In this document: positions 14,102-14,197 of the stretch, piece by piece | Layout of the letters: each line of letters opens with the position of its first letter | How positions within the stretch are numbered: the stretch's first letter is position 1 | Assembly (NCBI GenBank): GCA_002502785.1 | Contig: DAQG01000003.1 | Span: 1 to 14,197, forward strand | Reading direction: 5' to 3' | From: Methanothrix harundinacea | Lineage (GTDB): Archaea; Halobacteriota; Methanosarcinia; Methanotrichales; Methanotrichaceae | Length of the DNA: 14,197 nt | Translations under genes and position numbers: made by a program | The notes under the pieces: generated by a model | Databases searched by the model: none | What the model was told of the DNA's origin: nothing | Seen by the model: only the letters and a program-made list of their open reading frames with translations

Positions 14102-14197
14102 GGATATCTATGCATCGATTGCTTATAGTAATTTCCATTCTCCGCGTTTCTGGGTGTGAAAATCCAATGTTTTTGTAATACCCCTCTCCAAGATCTA

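Overview
The window looks like chromosomal DNA of a methanogenic euryarchaeon, most likely of the Methanotrichaceae (Methanothrix/Methanosaeta) or close relatives. This is inferred from four things: a recognisable archaeal transcription factor E (13529-14026, minus); a DUF2551-like helix-turn-helix protein, a family I associate with methanogens; archaeal promoters of TATA/BRE type with very short leaders; and many secreted repeat proteins in fairly GC-rich DNA. Genus-level assignment is inference only. I see no rRNA, tRNA, insertion sequence or CRISPR array.

Layout. Bases 1-3938 (+) hold the 3' part of a very large surface protein: about nine Ig-like repeats, a six-unit beta-propeller-like domain and a C-terminal Ig-like domain, followed by a strong GC-rich hairpin. 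A small three-helix membrane protein (4071-4463, minus) faces it tail to tail. From a divergent promoter region (4464-4610) a run of exported proteins reads rightward. These are a two-helix membrane protein with a roughly 500-residue acidic, cysteine-free Ser/Thr/Glu-rich tail (4611-6332); a secreted, membrane-anchored six-TPR protein (6388-7536); and a secreted SNase-like plus lamin-tail-domain protein (7539-8483), only 2 bp behind the TPR gene. The SNase part has lost key catalytic residues.

A separate promoter, predicted to give a leaderless mRNA, drives a P1B-4-like heavy-metal ATPase with two N-terminal metal-binding domains (8584-10944). Two minus-strand genes follow: a membrane-anchored Mrr-like nuclease-fold protein (11783-12547) and, downstream of it, a cytoplasmic seven-TPR protein (10964-11695). 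The TPR gene starts at TTG behind a near-perfect Shine-Dalgarno.

The right end is regulatory. A DUF2551-like HTH gene (12772-13095) overlaps a second winged-helix-like gene (13092-13493) by 4 bp, and this pair converges on the TFE gene. The TFE gene has a TTG start and a leader hairpin. The most interesting unexplained units are the TPR/SNase-LTD surface pair, the Mrr-TM/TPR pair, the DUF2551/wHTH pair beside TFE, and the dual-HMA P1B-4 ATPase. None can be proved to be a new system from sequence alone.
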